DNA of 64,000 bases from Nocardioides sp. Root190 (GTDB lineage: Bacteria; Actinomycetota; Actinomycetes; Propionibacteriales; Nocardioidaceae), in assembly GCF_001428565.1 (NCBI RefSeq), contig NZ_LMIA01000014.1, positions 141,366-205,365 of the forward strand, read 5' to 3'. Under the pieces are notes generated by a model. It worked only from the letters and a program-made list of their open reading frames with translations, was not told the origin of the DNA and did no database searches. Positions within the stretch are counted from its first letter, which is position 1. Each line of letters starts with the position of its first letter. The position numbers and the translations under genes were made by a program. Shown piece by piece: positions 53,199 to 61,344 of this stretch.

Positions 53199-55241
53199 AT
53201 GAGCTCGATGCCTGACGCCGCAGCCACCCCCGAGAAGGCCTCCCGCACCAAGGACCGACCCTGGGTGATGCGGACCTACGCAGGCCACTCCACCGCGGAG
53301 GCGTCGAACACGCTGTACCGCACCAACCTCGCCAAGGGGCAGACCGGCCTCTCGGTGGCCTTCGACCTGCCGACGCAGACCGGGTACGACCCCGACTCGA
53401 TCATGTCGCGCGGCGAGGTCGGCAAGGTCGGCGTTCCCGTCCCGCACCTGGGCGAGATGCGCAAGCTCTTCGACCAGATCCCGCTCACGGACATGAACAC
53501 CTCGATGACGATCAACGCCGTCGCGATGTGGATGCTCGCGATGTACCAGGTCGCCGCGGAGGAGCAGAACCCCGACCTCGCCCCGTCGGAGGTCGCCCAC
53601 AAGCTCGCCGGCACGACTCAGAACGACATCATCAAGGAGTACCTCTCCCGCGGGACCTACGTGTTCCCGCCCGAGCACTCCCTGCGGCTGATCGCGGACA
53701 TGATCGCCTACACGGTCCACGAGATCCCGAAGTGGAATCCGATCAACATCTGCAGCTACCACCTGCAGGAGGCCGGCGCGACGCCGGTGCAGGAGATCGC
53801 CTACGCGATGTGCACCGCCATCGCCGTGCTCGACCAGGTCAAGGCCTCTGGCCAGGTCTCCGAGGACGACTTCGAGAAGGTCGTCGGCCGGATCTCCTTC
53901 TTCGTCAACGCCGGCGTGCGCTTCGTCGAGGAGATGTGCAAGATGCGCGCCTTCGTCGAGCTGTGGGACGAGATCACCCGTGAGCGCTACGGCGTCCAGG
54001 ACGCCAAGATGCGCCGCTTCCGCTACGGCGTGCAGGTCAACAGCCTCGGCCTGACCGAGGCGCAACCGGAGAACAACGTCCAGCGGATCGTGCTCGAGAT
54101 GCTGGCCGTGACCCTGTCCAAGGGTGCCCGCGCCCGTGCGGTGCAGCTGCCCGCGTGGAACGAGGCCCTCGGCCTGCCGCGCCCGTGGGACCAGCAGTGG
54201 TCGCTGCGTCTCCAGCAGGTCCTCGCCTTCGAGTCCGACCTGCTCGAGTACGAGGACATCTTCGACGGATCGCCCGTCATCGAGGCGAAGGTCGCCGAGC
54301 TCGTCGCCGGGGCGAAGGCCGAGATGGACCGGGTCCAGGCCATGGGTGGCGCGATCGCGGCGGTCGAGTCCGGCTACATGAAGCAGGAACTCGTCTCCGC
54401 GCACGCTGCCCGCCGGGGCCGGATCGAGAACGGCGAGGAGATCATCGTCGGCGTCAACCGCTACGAGACCACCGAGCCCTCGCCGCTGACCGCCAACCTC
54501 GACGACGCGATCATGGCCGCCGACCCGAAGGCGGAGGCCTCCGCGCTCGAGTCGATGCGGGCATGGAAGGAGCAGCGGGACGAGGCTGCCGTGCAGGCTG
54601 CCCTCGAGGCTGTCGCCGCCACTGCGAAGACCGAGCAGAACCTCATGGCCGCGACCCTCGACGCCGTCCGCGCCGGAGCCACGACGGGTGAGTGGGCCGC
54701 GACGCTGCGCGAGGTCTTCGGTGAGTTCCGCGCCCCGACCGGTGTCGCCGGTGCCGTGGGCGTCGCCGAGGCCGGTGCCGAGCTGACCGCGGTTCGCGAG
54801 GCGGTCCAGCGGACCGGCGACGAGCTCGGTGGCCGACTGCGGCTGCTGGTCGGCAAGCCCGGACTCGACGGGCACTCGAACGGCGCCGAGCAGGTCGCCG
54901 TACGCGCTCGGGATGCGGGCTTCGAGGTCATCTACCAGGGCATCCGGCTGACGCCCGAGCAGATCGTCGCGGCAGCGGTGTCCGAGGACGTCCACTGCGT
55001 CGGCCTCTCGATCCTCTCCGGCTCCCACATGGAGCTGGTGCCCGCCGTGCTGGACGGACTGCGCGAGGCCGGCATGGACGACGTCCCGGTGATCGTCGGC
55101 GGGATCATCCCCGACTCCGACGGCAAGGCGCTGATCGAGCGGGGCGTCGCGGCGGTCTACACCCCGAAGGACTTCGGCCTGACCGAGATCATGGGCGGCA
55201 TCGTCACGGTCATCCGCAAGGCCAACGACCTGCCCGACTGA
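53199..55241 (+). CDS. B12-dependent acyl-CoA mutase, probable ethylmalonyl-CoA mutase (MeaA family)
   Basis: A 680-residue single-chain mutase. The substrate barrel spans about 1-530 (GLSVAFDLPTQTGYDPDS, NTSMTINAVAMWMLAMYQVA). The cobalamin domain spans about 540-675, with the base-off His motif DGHSNG near residue 557. Overall sequence and single-subunit form resemble MeaA-type ethylmalonyl-CoA mutases rather than the alpha/beta methylmalonyl-CoA enzyme. Nearby adenosyltransferase and a probable crotonyl-CoA carboxylase/reductase end at 64000 support an ethylmalonyl-CoA pathway role. TAGTCT and then six bases precede the ATG (leaderless). No B12 riboswitch was seen. Confidence 0.9.
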   Translation: MSSMPDAAATPEKASRTKDRPWVMRTYAGHSTAEASNTLYRTNLAKGQTGLSVAFDLPTQTGYDPDSIMSRGEVGKVGVPVPHLGEMRKLFDQIPLTDMNTSMTINAVAMWMLAMYQVAAEEQNPDLAPSEVAHKLAGTTQNDIIKEYLSRGTYVFPPEHSLRLIADMIAYTVHEIPKWNPINICSYHLQEAGATPVQEIAYAMCTAIAVLDQVKASGQVSEDDFEKVVGRISFFVNAGVRFVEEMCKMRAFVELWDEITRERYGVQDAKMRRFRYGVQVNSLGLTEAQPENNVQRIVLEMLAVTLSKGARARAVQLPAWNEALGLPRPWDQQWSLRLQQVLAFESDLLEYEDIFDGSPVIEAKVAELVAGAKAEMDRVQAMGGAIAAVESGYMKQELVSAHAARRGRIENGEEIIVGVNRYETTEPSPLTANLDDAIMAADPKAEASALESMRAWKEQRDEAAVQAALEAVAATAKTEQNLMAATLDAVRAGATTGEWAATLREVFGEFRAPTGVAGAVGVAEAGAELTAVREAVQRTGDELGGRLRLLVGKPGLDGHSNGAEQVAVRARDAGFEVIYQGIRLTPEQIVAAAVSEDVHCVGLSILSGSHMELVPAVLDGLREAGMDDVPVIVGGIIPDSDGKALIERGVAAVYTPKDFGLTEIMGGIVTVIRKANDLPD

Positions 55242-55249
55242 GTCACACT

Positions 55250-55278
55250 GGTCGACCTCCCTCGCCGGGAGGGTGACC
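55250..55278 (+). terminator. Probable terminator after the mutase gene
   Basis: Arms ggtcgacctccc and gggagggtgacc pair at 10 of 12 positions around a five-base loop, nine bases past the stop codon. No U-run is present. Confidence 0.5.
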
Positions 55279-55371
55279 TCGAGCTCGTTCGCATCGGCCC
55301 ATGCGGGCGATGTCCCACGGTTCGGGGCCCAGCCGAGCCGCGACGTCCCCGAGCCAGTGCGGCGGACCACA

Positions 55372-55421
55372 TGTGACAGCGATCACCTCGGTTAGGTCTG
55401 CCTAGCCTCATCGCCTATCCT
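55372..55421 (+). promoter_or_regulatory. CRP-like site, iron box and -10 upstream of the small Cys protein
   Basis: TGTGACAGCGATCACC (55372-55387) fits TGTGA-N6-TCACA at 9 of 10 positions. TTAGGTCTGCCTAGCCTCA (55392-55410) matches the 19-base DtxR/IdeR consensus TTAGGTTAGSCTAACCTAA at 15 positions. TATCCT (55416-55421) is the -10, six bases before the GTG. The iron box covers the -35 and spacer, which favours iron-dependent repression. Bases 55279-55371 show no gene. Confidence 0.65.
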
Positions 55422-55427
55422 CGTGCT

Positions 55428-55634
55428 GTGGGCAAGGACAAGAAGAAGTCGAAGGGGACGGTGCGCAAGCTCCCCAAGACGAAGTGCTGCGTCTCGAAGT
55501 CGCGCTGCGGTCGCTGCCCCATTCGCATGCTCAAGGAAGGCACCCTCCCTGAGGGCTACACCGTCAAGAAGCGCGTCCTGGTGCGCGCGGACGGCAAGAA
55601 GGTCTCGAAGAAGTCGCTGCAGAAGGCTGCCTGA
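55428..55634 (+). CDS. Small Lys-rich protein with a Cys cluster, probable iron-regulated gene
   Basis: A 68-residue protein. Its N-terminal Lys-rich stretch is followed by Cys20, Cys21, Cys27 and Cys30 in KTKCCVSKSRCGRCPIRM, a spacing that could bind zinc, an iron-sulfur cluster or iron. The C-terminal third is again basic. I recognise it as a type of small actinobacterial hypothetical, not a characterised family. A DtxR/IdeR-type box overlaps its promoter and ferritin follows after 20 bases. This suggests a role in iron handling. GTG at 55428 is supported by the adjacent -10. Confidence 0.72.
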   Translation: MGKDKKKSKGTVRKLPKTKCCVSKSRCGRCPIRMLKEGTLPEGYTVKKRVLVRADGKKVSKKSLQKAA

Positions 55635-55654
55635 ACGGGCACTAGGCTGATCGC

Positions 55655-56179
55655 ATGGCTGCCCCCCGATTCACCGACCAGCTCAACGCGCAGATCGGCA
55701 ACGAGTTCGCCGCGCACAACCAGTACCTCGCGTGCGCTGTCTACTACGACGCCCTGACGATGCCGCAGATGGCCTCGTTCTTCTACGCGCAGGCGCTCGA
55801 GGAGCGCGAGCACGCCATGATGATGGTGCAGTACCTCCTCGACACCGACGCGGACGTGTCGATCCCCGGGGTGGAGGCTCCCGAGTCGTCCTTCGCGGAC
55901 ATCACTGCTCCGATCGCCCTGGCGCTCGCGCAGGAGAAGAAGGTCACCGAGCAGATCTACGGACTGCTCCGGATCGCGCGCGAGGCGAGCGACTTCGCCT
56001 CCGAGCAGTTCATGCAGTGGTTCATCAAGGAGCAGGTCGAGGAGGTCGCCACCATGAACGACCTGCTCGCCGTGGTGACCCGCAGCAAGGACGACATCAA
56101 CGCGATCGAGGACTGGGTCGCCCGGGAGCAGGGTGCCGGTGCCACCGACCCGACCGCCCCGGCGGCCGCAGGAGCCTGA
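55655..56179 (+). CDS. Ferritin (non-haem, BfrB-like)
   Basis: A 174-residue iron-storage protein. The four-helix ferroxidase ligands are visible: Glu17 in GNEFAAHNQYLA, Glu50 and His53 in EEREHAMMM, and later Glu residues in EQIYGLLRIA and FIKEQVEEVATMNDLL. It resembles mycobacterial ferritin BfrB more than haem-binding BfrA. TAGGCT plus six bases precede the ATG, so it has its own leaderless promoter in addition to possible read-through from the small Cys gene. The tail is Ala/Pro/Thr-rich. Confidence 0.92.
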   Translation: MAAPRFTDQLNAQIGNEFAAHNQYLACAVYYDALTMPQMASFFYAQALEEREHAMMMVQYLLDTDADVSIPGVEAPESSFADITAPIALALAQEKKVTEQIYGLLRIAREASDFASEQFMQWFIKEQVEEVATMNDLLAVVTRSKDDINAIEDWVAREQGAGATDPTAPAAAGA

Positions 56180-56187
56180 AGCCCCGC

Positions 56188-56787
56188 TCAGGCGGCCCGA
56201 ATGTGGCGGCGGCGGTAGAGCGCGACGGCGGCGACGCCGCCGATGGCCATGCCCAGCATGCCGCCGATGCCGGTCCCTCCGGCGTCGGTGACGGCCAGGC
56301 CCAGCACCGCGCCGGCCACCCCGAACGCGATCACCACGCAGAGCAGCGACAGGTTGAAGAACATCTCGCGGAAGTAGACGCGGGTGAAGCTCTCGTCCGG
56401 TTGCTCTGACGTCGTCGGTCGTGCCCGGGTGGCCGTGGCCGGTGCGGTCGTCGCCGGGGTCCGCTGCTGGTCGAGGGGGATCGCCTTCACGACCGCCGAG
56501 ACGGGAAGCCGCCCGTAGATGTGGGGGAAGGTCTCGCTCGCGCTCGGCGCCGGGAGCTCCTCGACGACGGGTACGTCGAGCAGGTCGGTGTCGATGTGGA
56601 GCAGCACCAGCGGTTCGGTGACGTCGGCGTAGTACCGGTCCCGGACCTTGGTCCACTGGTCGGCCCGGCTGGCGTGGATGTAGCCCTCCTCGGCCAGGGT
56701 GCGGCCACGGGTGGACGTCGTGTACTCACCGACCTCTTGCGCGTGGGCCCATTCCGAGGCCAGGGCGAGATGGAAGATGGTGGCCAT
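56188..56787 (-). CDS. DUF952 domain fused to a C-terminal membrane anchor
   Basis: A 199-residue protein. Residues 1-107 are a DUF952 domain (TIFHLALASEWAHAQ, LAEEGYIHASRADQW), a small fold whose enzymology is not established. A Thr/Ala/Arg linker leads to two membrane helices (about 143-164 and 170-190) and a basic tail. DUF952 proteins usually end after about 110 residues, so the membrane part is an unusual addition. The gene is convergent with ferritin, eight bases away. Confidence 0.82.
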   Translation of the reverse strand: MATIFHLALASEWAHAQEVGEYTTSTRGRTLAEEGYIHASRADQWTKVRDRYYADVTEPLVLLHIDTDLLDVPVVEELPAPSASETFPHIYGRLPVSAVVKAIPLDQQRTPATTAPATATRARPTTSEQPDESFTRVYFREMFFNLSLLCVVIAFGVAGAVLGLAVTDAGGTGIGGMLGMAIGGVAAVALYRRRHIRAA

Positions 56788-56843
56788 GGGCGCGATCTTG
56801 CCAGTCGGACCTCAGGACGGGTCCTCGAGTCGGTGGGCCGAGG

Positions 56844-57542
56844 TCAGAACAACCGGTCGGTCGGGTCGTCCAGGCCGCGCAGGGCGTCGTAGTCGACGAC
56901 CGCGCAACTGATTCCGCGGTCCTCGGCGAGCACGCGTGCCTGGGGCTTGATCTCCTGGGCGGCGAAGATGCCGCGCACGACTCCCTTGCCGGTCAGCAGG
57001 GGGTCGCGGTTGAGGAGCTCGAGGTAGCGGGTGAGCTGCTCGACCCCGTCGATGTCGCCGCGCCTCTTGATCTCGACCGCGACGCTGAGCCCGCCGTCGT
57101 CGCGGCACATCAGGTCGACCGGTCCGATCGCCGTGGGGAACTCCCGACGGACGAGGGTGAGGCCGGGGGAGAGGGTGGCGGGGTGCTCGGCGAGCAGCTC
57201 CTGCAGGTGCTTCTCGACGCCGTCCTTCTGCAGGCCGGGGTCGATGCCCAGGTCGTGGGAGGAGTCGTGCAGGAGCTCCTCGATGAGGATCCGCAGGGTG
57301 TCCGGGGTGGCGCCCTTGGCCGCCTTCGCGGTCACCGTCCACTCGACCTGGCCGTCCTCGGTGGTCCCCTCACGCACCGTGCACGGCGGTGACATCCAGT
57401 TCAGCGGCTTGTAGGAGCCGCCGTCGGAGTGCACGAGCACCGATCCGTCGGACTTGAGCATGAGCACCCGGGTCGCCATCGGGAGATGGGCGGTCAACCG
57501 GCCTGCATAGTCCACCTGGCAGCGCGCCACGACGAGTCTCAC
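56844..57542 (-). CDS. nucS: Mismatch-specific endonuclease NucS (EndoMS)
   Basis: A 232-residue nuclease that performs mismatch correction in actinobacteria lacking MutS/MutL, cutting both strands at mismatches. The N-terminal beta dimerisation domain begins MRLVVARCQVDYAGRL. The RecB-like catalytic centre has Asp143 (GPVDLMCRDD) and Glu157-x-Lys159 (VAVEIKRRG). The C-terminal DRLF fits a sliding-clamp contact. The GTG at 57542 is eight bases after TAGATT on this strand. This is the Rv1321 equivalent. Confidence 0.94.
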   Translation of the reverse strand: MRLVVARCQVDYAGRLTAHLPMATRVLMLKSDGSVLVHSDGGSYKPLNWMSPPCTVREGTTEDGQVEWTVTAKAAKGATPDTLRILIEELLHDSSHDLGIDPGLQKDGVEKHLQELLAEHPATLSPGLTLVRREFPTAIGPVDLMCRDDGGLSVAVEIKRRGDIDGVEQLTRYLELLNRDPLLTGKGVVRGIFAAQEIKPQARVLAEDRGISCAVVDYDALRGLDDPTDRLF

Positions 57543-57704
57543 GAGCGAGGAATCTACCGTCCGGTCCGGAGCGGTCGCGCGAGGCCCGTCCGCGGGCCGC
57601 CGTACCACTGCCGCGGGACCCGGTTCCTGTGACCTCCGTCTCGATCTGTCCAGATGGTTACTCACTGGTAGCCAGAGGGTCCCGGGACTGCCAGAATCCG
57701 GGCC

Positions 57705-58871
57705 ATGACTTCGAGCGAGCAGATCTTCAACACCTTGGTGCTGCCGTACCTCAACCACGCGGTGCGCACCTACGAGTCGGGCTACGCCTCGGTGAGCGAC
57801 ATCGACGCCGCCATGCGTTTCGGCTGCGGCTACCCCAAGGGTCCGCTGAGTGTCGTCGACGAGATCGGTGCGGCCCGGGTCCGCGACCTCCTCGCCGCGC
57901 GGTACGCCGAGACCGGCGACCACCTGCACCAGCCGGCCGACCTGCTGGAGAAGCTCGTCGCTGACGGCCGCACCTTCGCCGACGAGGCTGCTGCCGCGGG
58001 CGAGAGCGCCGCGCCGACCTTCAAGCACGACATCGGCAAGGTCGGCGTCGTCGGCACCGGCACGATGGCCTCGGGCATCGTCCAGGTCTTCGCCCAGGCC
58101 GGGTACGACGTCGTCTACGTCGGCCGCAGCCAGGACAAGCTCGACGGCGTCGTCGGCTACATCACCAAGAACCTCGACCGGGCCATCGCCAAGGGCAAGG
58201 GCACCGAGGACGACAAGGCTGCCCTGCTGGGTCGCCTGACGGGTTCGACCGAGCGCGAGGCGCTCGGCGACGTCGACATCGTGGTCGAGGCGATCGCCGA
58301 GGACCTCGACATCAAGCTCCAGCTGTTCGCCGACCTCGACCGGATCGCCAAGCCCGGCGCGATCCTCGCGACGACGACGTCCTCGCTGCCGATCACCAGG
58401 CTCGGCGAGGCGACCTCCCGCCCGGGCGACGTCATCGGCATGCACTTCTTCAACCCCGCTCCGGTCATGAAGCTGGTCGAGATCATCACGACGCCGGCCA
58501 CCTCCGCCGAGGTCGACGAGAGCGTGCGCGCGCTGACCGCCAACGTGGGCAAGGTCGGCGTCTCGGCGGGCGACCGCTCGGGCTTCATCGTCAACCTTCT
58601 GCTCTTCCCCTACCTCAACGACGCCATCAAGCTGGCCGAGGGTGGCGAGGAGCTCGCGACGATCGACGCTGCCATCAAGGAGACCGCGTCCTTCCCGATG
58701 GGCCCGTTCGAGCTGCTCGACGTGGTCGGCAACGACGTGTCGCTGGCGATCCAGAAGGAGCTCTTCGGCGAGTTCGGCGAGGCGGGGTTCGAGCCGGCCA
58801 AGACGCTGGTGGCGAAGGTCGAGGCCGGTGAGCTCGGTCGCAAGACCAAGCAGGGCTTCCACACCTACTGA
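57705..58871 (+). CDS. 3-hydroxyacyl-CoA dehydrogenase with an extra N-terminal dehydrogenase-type domain
   Basis: A 388-residue NAD-dependent enzyme oxidising 3-hydroxyacyl-CoA, probably 3-hydroxybutyryl-CoA. The Rossmann domain begins near residue 112 (GVVGTGTMASGIVQVF) and the catalytic His lies in IGMHFFNPAPVMKLVE. The C-terminal domain has SGFIVNLLLFPYLNDAIK. The first 95 residues (FNTLVLPYLNHAVRTYESG, FGCGYPKGPLSVVDEIG) resemble a second copy of that C-terminal domain, placed before the NAD domain. The mutase gene and probable ccr nearby suggest a role in acetoacetyl-CoA or crotonyl-CoA conversion. The ATG at 57705 is preceded by CAGAAT and seven bases. Confidence 0.9.
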   Translation: MTSSEQIFNTLVLPYLNHAVRTYESGYASVSDIDAAMRFGCGYPKGPLSVVDEIGAARVRDLLAARYAETGDHLHQPADLLEKLVADGRTFADEAAAAGESAAPTFKHDIGKVGVVGTGTMASGIVQVFAQAGYDVVYVGRSQDKLDGVVGYITKNLDRAIAKGKGTEDDKAALLGRLTGSTEREALGDVDIVVEAIAEDLDIKLQLFADLDRIAKPGAILATTTSSLPITRLGEATSRPGDVIGMHFFNPAPVMKLVEIITTPATSAEVDESVRALTANVGKVGVSAGDRSGFIVNLLLFPYLNDAIKLAEGGEELATIDAAIKETASFPMGPFELLDVVGNDVSLAIQKELFGEFGEAGFEPAKTLVAKVEAGELGRKTKQGFHTY

Positions 58872-58936
58872 GCAGAGGTCCTGGCCGTCTCGGTAGGCTC
58901 GATCCGCTCGCTACTCGACGGACGGACGCGGACGTG

Positions 58937-59719
58937 ATGCTTCACCACACGGCTCTCGGCACCACCGGGAGCCGTGTGGTCTTCCTCCACGGGCTCTTCG
59001 GGCAGGGCAAGAACTGGACCGGGGTCGCCAAGCAGCTCTCCGGGGAGCACCGGGTCGAGCTGATCGACCTGCCGCACCACGGCCGGTCCGACTGGCCCGA
59101 CCGCTTCGACTTCGTCGAGAGCGCCGAGCTGGTCGCCGCGAGCATCCCGGACGACGAGCCGGTGACGCTGGTGGGTCACTCGCTGGGCGGCAAGGTCGCG
59201 ATGGTGCTCTCGCTGCTGCATCCCGAGCGGGTCGAACGTCTGTGCGTCGCCGACATCTCGCCCGTCGCCTATCCTGCCGGGCGCGAGTTCCCCGGCTACT
59301 TCGCCGCGATGCGCGGCATGGATCTCGGCGAGGTCCGGCAGCGCTCCGACGCGGACCGGCTGCTCGAGCCCGCTGTGGCGGACACGACGGTGCGTTCGTT
59401 CCTGTTGCAGAACCTGCGCCGGGACCCCTCGGCTCCCCACGGCTGGAGCTGGCAGGTCAACCTGGAGGTGCTCGAGCGCGACCTCCCGGTGATCGGCCAG
59501 TGGCCCGAGGCGCAGCTGGCCGACGCGGCGCCGTACGACGGACCAGTGCTCTGGCTCGCAGGGAGCCGATCGAGCTATGTCCTGCCGGACTACGACGCCG
59601 CGATGGACCGCCTGTTCCCGCGCAATCGCAAGGTCACCTTCAAGGACACCGGGCACTGGTTGCACTCCGAGCGCCCTGAGCTCTTCCTCGAGGTGCTGCG
59701 GCGGTTCCTCGGCGACTGA
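58937..59719 (+). CDS. Alpha/beta hydrolase (esterase YbfF-like)
   Basis: A 260-residue hydrolase. The oxyanion motif HGLFGQGKNW, the nucleophile elbow GHSLGGKVAM and a C-terminal His in KDTGHWLHSERP are all visible, giving a complete Ser-His-Asp type active site. Compact length without an insertion resembles YbfF-type acyl esterases. GTG at 58934 directly precedes the ATG and is equally possible. TAGGCT about 40 bases upstream could be its -10. Substrate unknown. Confidence 0.85.
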   Translation: MLHHTALGTTGSRVVFLHGLFGQGKNWTGVAKQLSGEHRVELIDLPHHGRSDWPDRFDFVESAELVAASIPDDEPVTLVGHSLGGKVAMVLSLLHPERVERLCVADISPVAYPAGREFPGYFAAMRGMDLGEVRQRSDADRLLEPAVADTTVRSFLLQNLRRDPSAPHGWSWQVNLEVLERDLPVIGQWPEAQLADAAPYDGPVLWLAGSRSSYVLPDYDAAMDRLFPRNRKVTFKDTGHWLHSERPELFLEVLRRFLGD

Positions 59720-59784
59720 CGCGTCGCGCCCGGCGCTTCACCAGATCGACGCGGCGTGCTCCGGGTGGTCGACGTGGGACGTCA

Positions 59785-60330
59785 TCAGGAGCTGGCGTCC
59801 TCGGCCTGGCGGGCGCGGTACGCCGCCACTGCGTTGCGATTGCCACAGGTCACCGAGCAGAAGCGCTTGGAGCGGTTGCGGGACAGGTCCAGGACGATCC
59901 CCTCGCAGGCCTCGTCGGCGCAGATCGCGAGCCGGGACATCTCGTCGGCGCGGATCACGTCGATCATCGCCATGGCGGTCTCGACCAGGATCCGCTCGTC
60001 CCAGGGCTGGTCGTCGCCGATGGCGTGGAGATGCCAGTCGAGCCCGTCGTGGCGCATCAGCTGGGGGAGCGCCTGCGCCTGGCTCAGCATGTCGTTCACG
60101 AGCGTGACCGCGTCGTCGCGACTCGCGGTCAGCACAGCCCGCAGCTGCGGGATGGCGGCATGAACCCGAGCTGCCTCGTCGTCGTCGCCGTCGTGGCGAC
60201 CGGTGTAGCCGAAGTCGGCGTAGAAGTCCCCGAGCTCGGCTGCTGTTCGCAGGGTGGCGGGATCGACCTCGGAGTTGACCAGGGTGACCGCGGCCTGGAG
60301 GGAGACGGCGGTGTCATGGGTGAAAACCAC
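59785..60330 (-). CDS. CGNR zinc-finger transcriptional regulator
   Basis: A 181-residue protein. Its N-terminal about 125 residues match the ABATE-type putative stress-response domain (VNSEVDPATLRTAAELGDF). The C-terminal CGNR zinc finger is complete: CADEACEGIVLDLSRNRSK, then RFCSVTCGNRNAVAAYRAR. It is divergent from an EamA exporter with only 39 bases between starts and interlocking promoters, so it probably regulates that gene and itself. The GTG at 60330 lies six bases after TAACCT on its strand. Confidence 0.88.
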   Translation of the reverse strand: MVFTHDTAVSLQAAVTLVNSEVDPATLRTAAELGDFYADFGYTGRHDGDDDEAARVHAAIPQLRAVLTASRDDAVTLVNDMLSQAQALPQLMRHDGLDWHLHAIGDDQPWDERILVETAMAMIDVIRADEMSRLAICADEACEGIVLDLSRNRSKRFCSVTCGNRNAVAAYRARQAEDASS

Positions 60331-60331
60331 T

Positions 60332-60361
60332 TTGACAGGTTACCTCATCCTGATCTACGGT
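60332..60361 (+). promoter_or_regulatory. EamA promoter interlocked with the divergent CGNR promoter
   Basis: Rightward: TTGACA 60332-60337, an 18-base spacer, TACGGT 60356-60361, ATG at 60370. Leftward: the -10 TAACCT is the complement of 60337-60342, six bases before the CGNR GTG. The rightward -35 lies within the leftward start region, so polymerases would compete. Confidence 0.65.
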
Positions 60362-60369
60362 CATGAGTC

Positions 60370-61335
60370 ATGACGACATTGACTCGTGACGCCCCGGTTC
60401 AGGTGCGCCGGGGAACCAGCACGGGTCTGACCTTCGCGCTCGTCTCGGCCACAGCGTTCGGCCTCTCGGGCGCCCTGGCCCGCCCGCTGCTCGACACGGG
60501 CTGGAGTGCCGGCGGCGTCGTCCTCCTGCGGATCGCGGTCGGGGCGCTCGCCGTGCTGCCGCTGGGCCTGGTGGCCATGCGCGGCCGGTGGCACCTGCTC
60601 GGACCGGCGCTTCCCACGCTGCTCCTGTACGGCGGCCTCGCGGTCGCCGGTGCCCAGTTCTGCTACTTCTCCGCGGTGCGCACGATGGAGGTCGGCCCAG
60701 CGCTGCTCATCGAGTACACCGCGCCCGCTGCGGTGGTGGTCTGGATGTGGCTGCGCCACGGCCAGCGGCCGGGGCGGGTCACCGTGCTCGGCGCGGTGGT
60801 CGCCGCCCTCGGCCTGCTGCTGGTCCTCGACCTGTTCTCCGGCGCCGACTTCGACCTGCGCGGGGCTGCCTGGGCGCTGGCCGCGATGGTGGGCGCCGCG
60901 GCCTACTTCGTGATCTCGGCGGACGACCGCAGCGGGTTGCCGCCGATGGCGCTGGCGACCGGGGGACTGGTCGTCGGCGGGCTCCTCCTCGGACTCCTCG
61001 GCCTGCTCCGGCTGATGCCGGTCGAGACCTCCTCGGCCCACGTCACCTATGCGGGCGTCGAGGTGGCGCCGTGGTTGGCAATCCTCGTGCTCGGCCTGGT
61101 GACGGCGGCCCTCGCCTACGGCACCGGGATCGCCGCGAGCCGTCGCCTGGGTTCGCGCCTCGCCTCGTTCGTCGCCCTCAGCGAGGTCGTCGCGGCCGTC
61201 CTGTGGGCGTGGGCCCTGCTGGGACAGCTCCCCGGACCCGTTCAGTTCGCCGGCGGCGCGCTGATCCTGCTCGGCGTGATCGGGGTCAAGGCCGGTGAGC
61301 GCAGCGTCGAGCGACCGGAGCCGGTCATCGTCTGA
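60370..61335 (+). CDS. EamA-family (DMT) exporter
   Basis: A 321-residue membrane protein with about ten helices in two EamA repeats. The first runs from TGLTFALVSATAFGLSGALA. The second begins GAAWALAAMVGAAAYFVISA and ends with the conserved LSEVVAAVLWAWALLGQLP. Proteins of this family export amino acids, metabolites or drugs; substrate cannot be inferred. A good promoter lies just upstream, with eight bases between -10 and ATG, so the leader is minimal. The divergent CGNR protein is a likely regulator. Confidence 0.9.
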   Translation: MTTLTRDAPVQVRRGTSTGLTFALVSATAFGLSGALARPLLDTGWSAGGVVLLRIAVGALAVLPLGLVAMRGRWHLLGPALPTLLLYGGLAVAGAQFCYFSAVRTMEVGPALLIEYTAPAAVVVWMWLRHGQRPGRVTVLGAVVAALGLLLVLDLFSGADFDLRGAAWALAAMVGAAAYFVISADDRSGLPPMALATGGLVVGGLLLGLLGLLRLMPVETSSAHVTYAGVEVAPWLAILVLGLVTAALAYGTGIAASRRLGSRLASFVALSEVVAAVLWAWALLGQLPGPVQFAGGALILLGVIGVKAGERSVERPEPVIV

Positions 61336-61344
61336 GGAGCACCG

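Noticed and set aside
56813..56843. Small open frame between the DUF952 and nucS genes
   Set aside because: Too short and without a start or ribosome-binding sequence.
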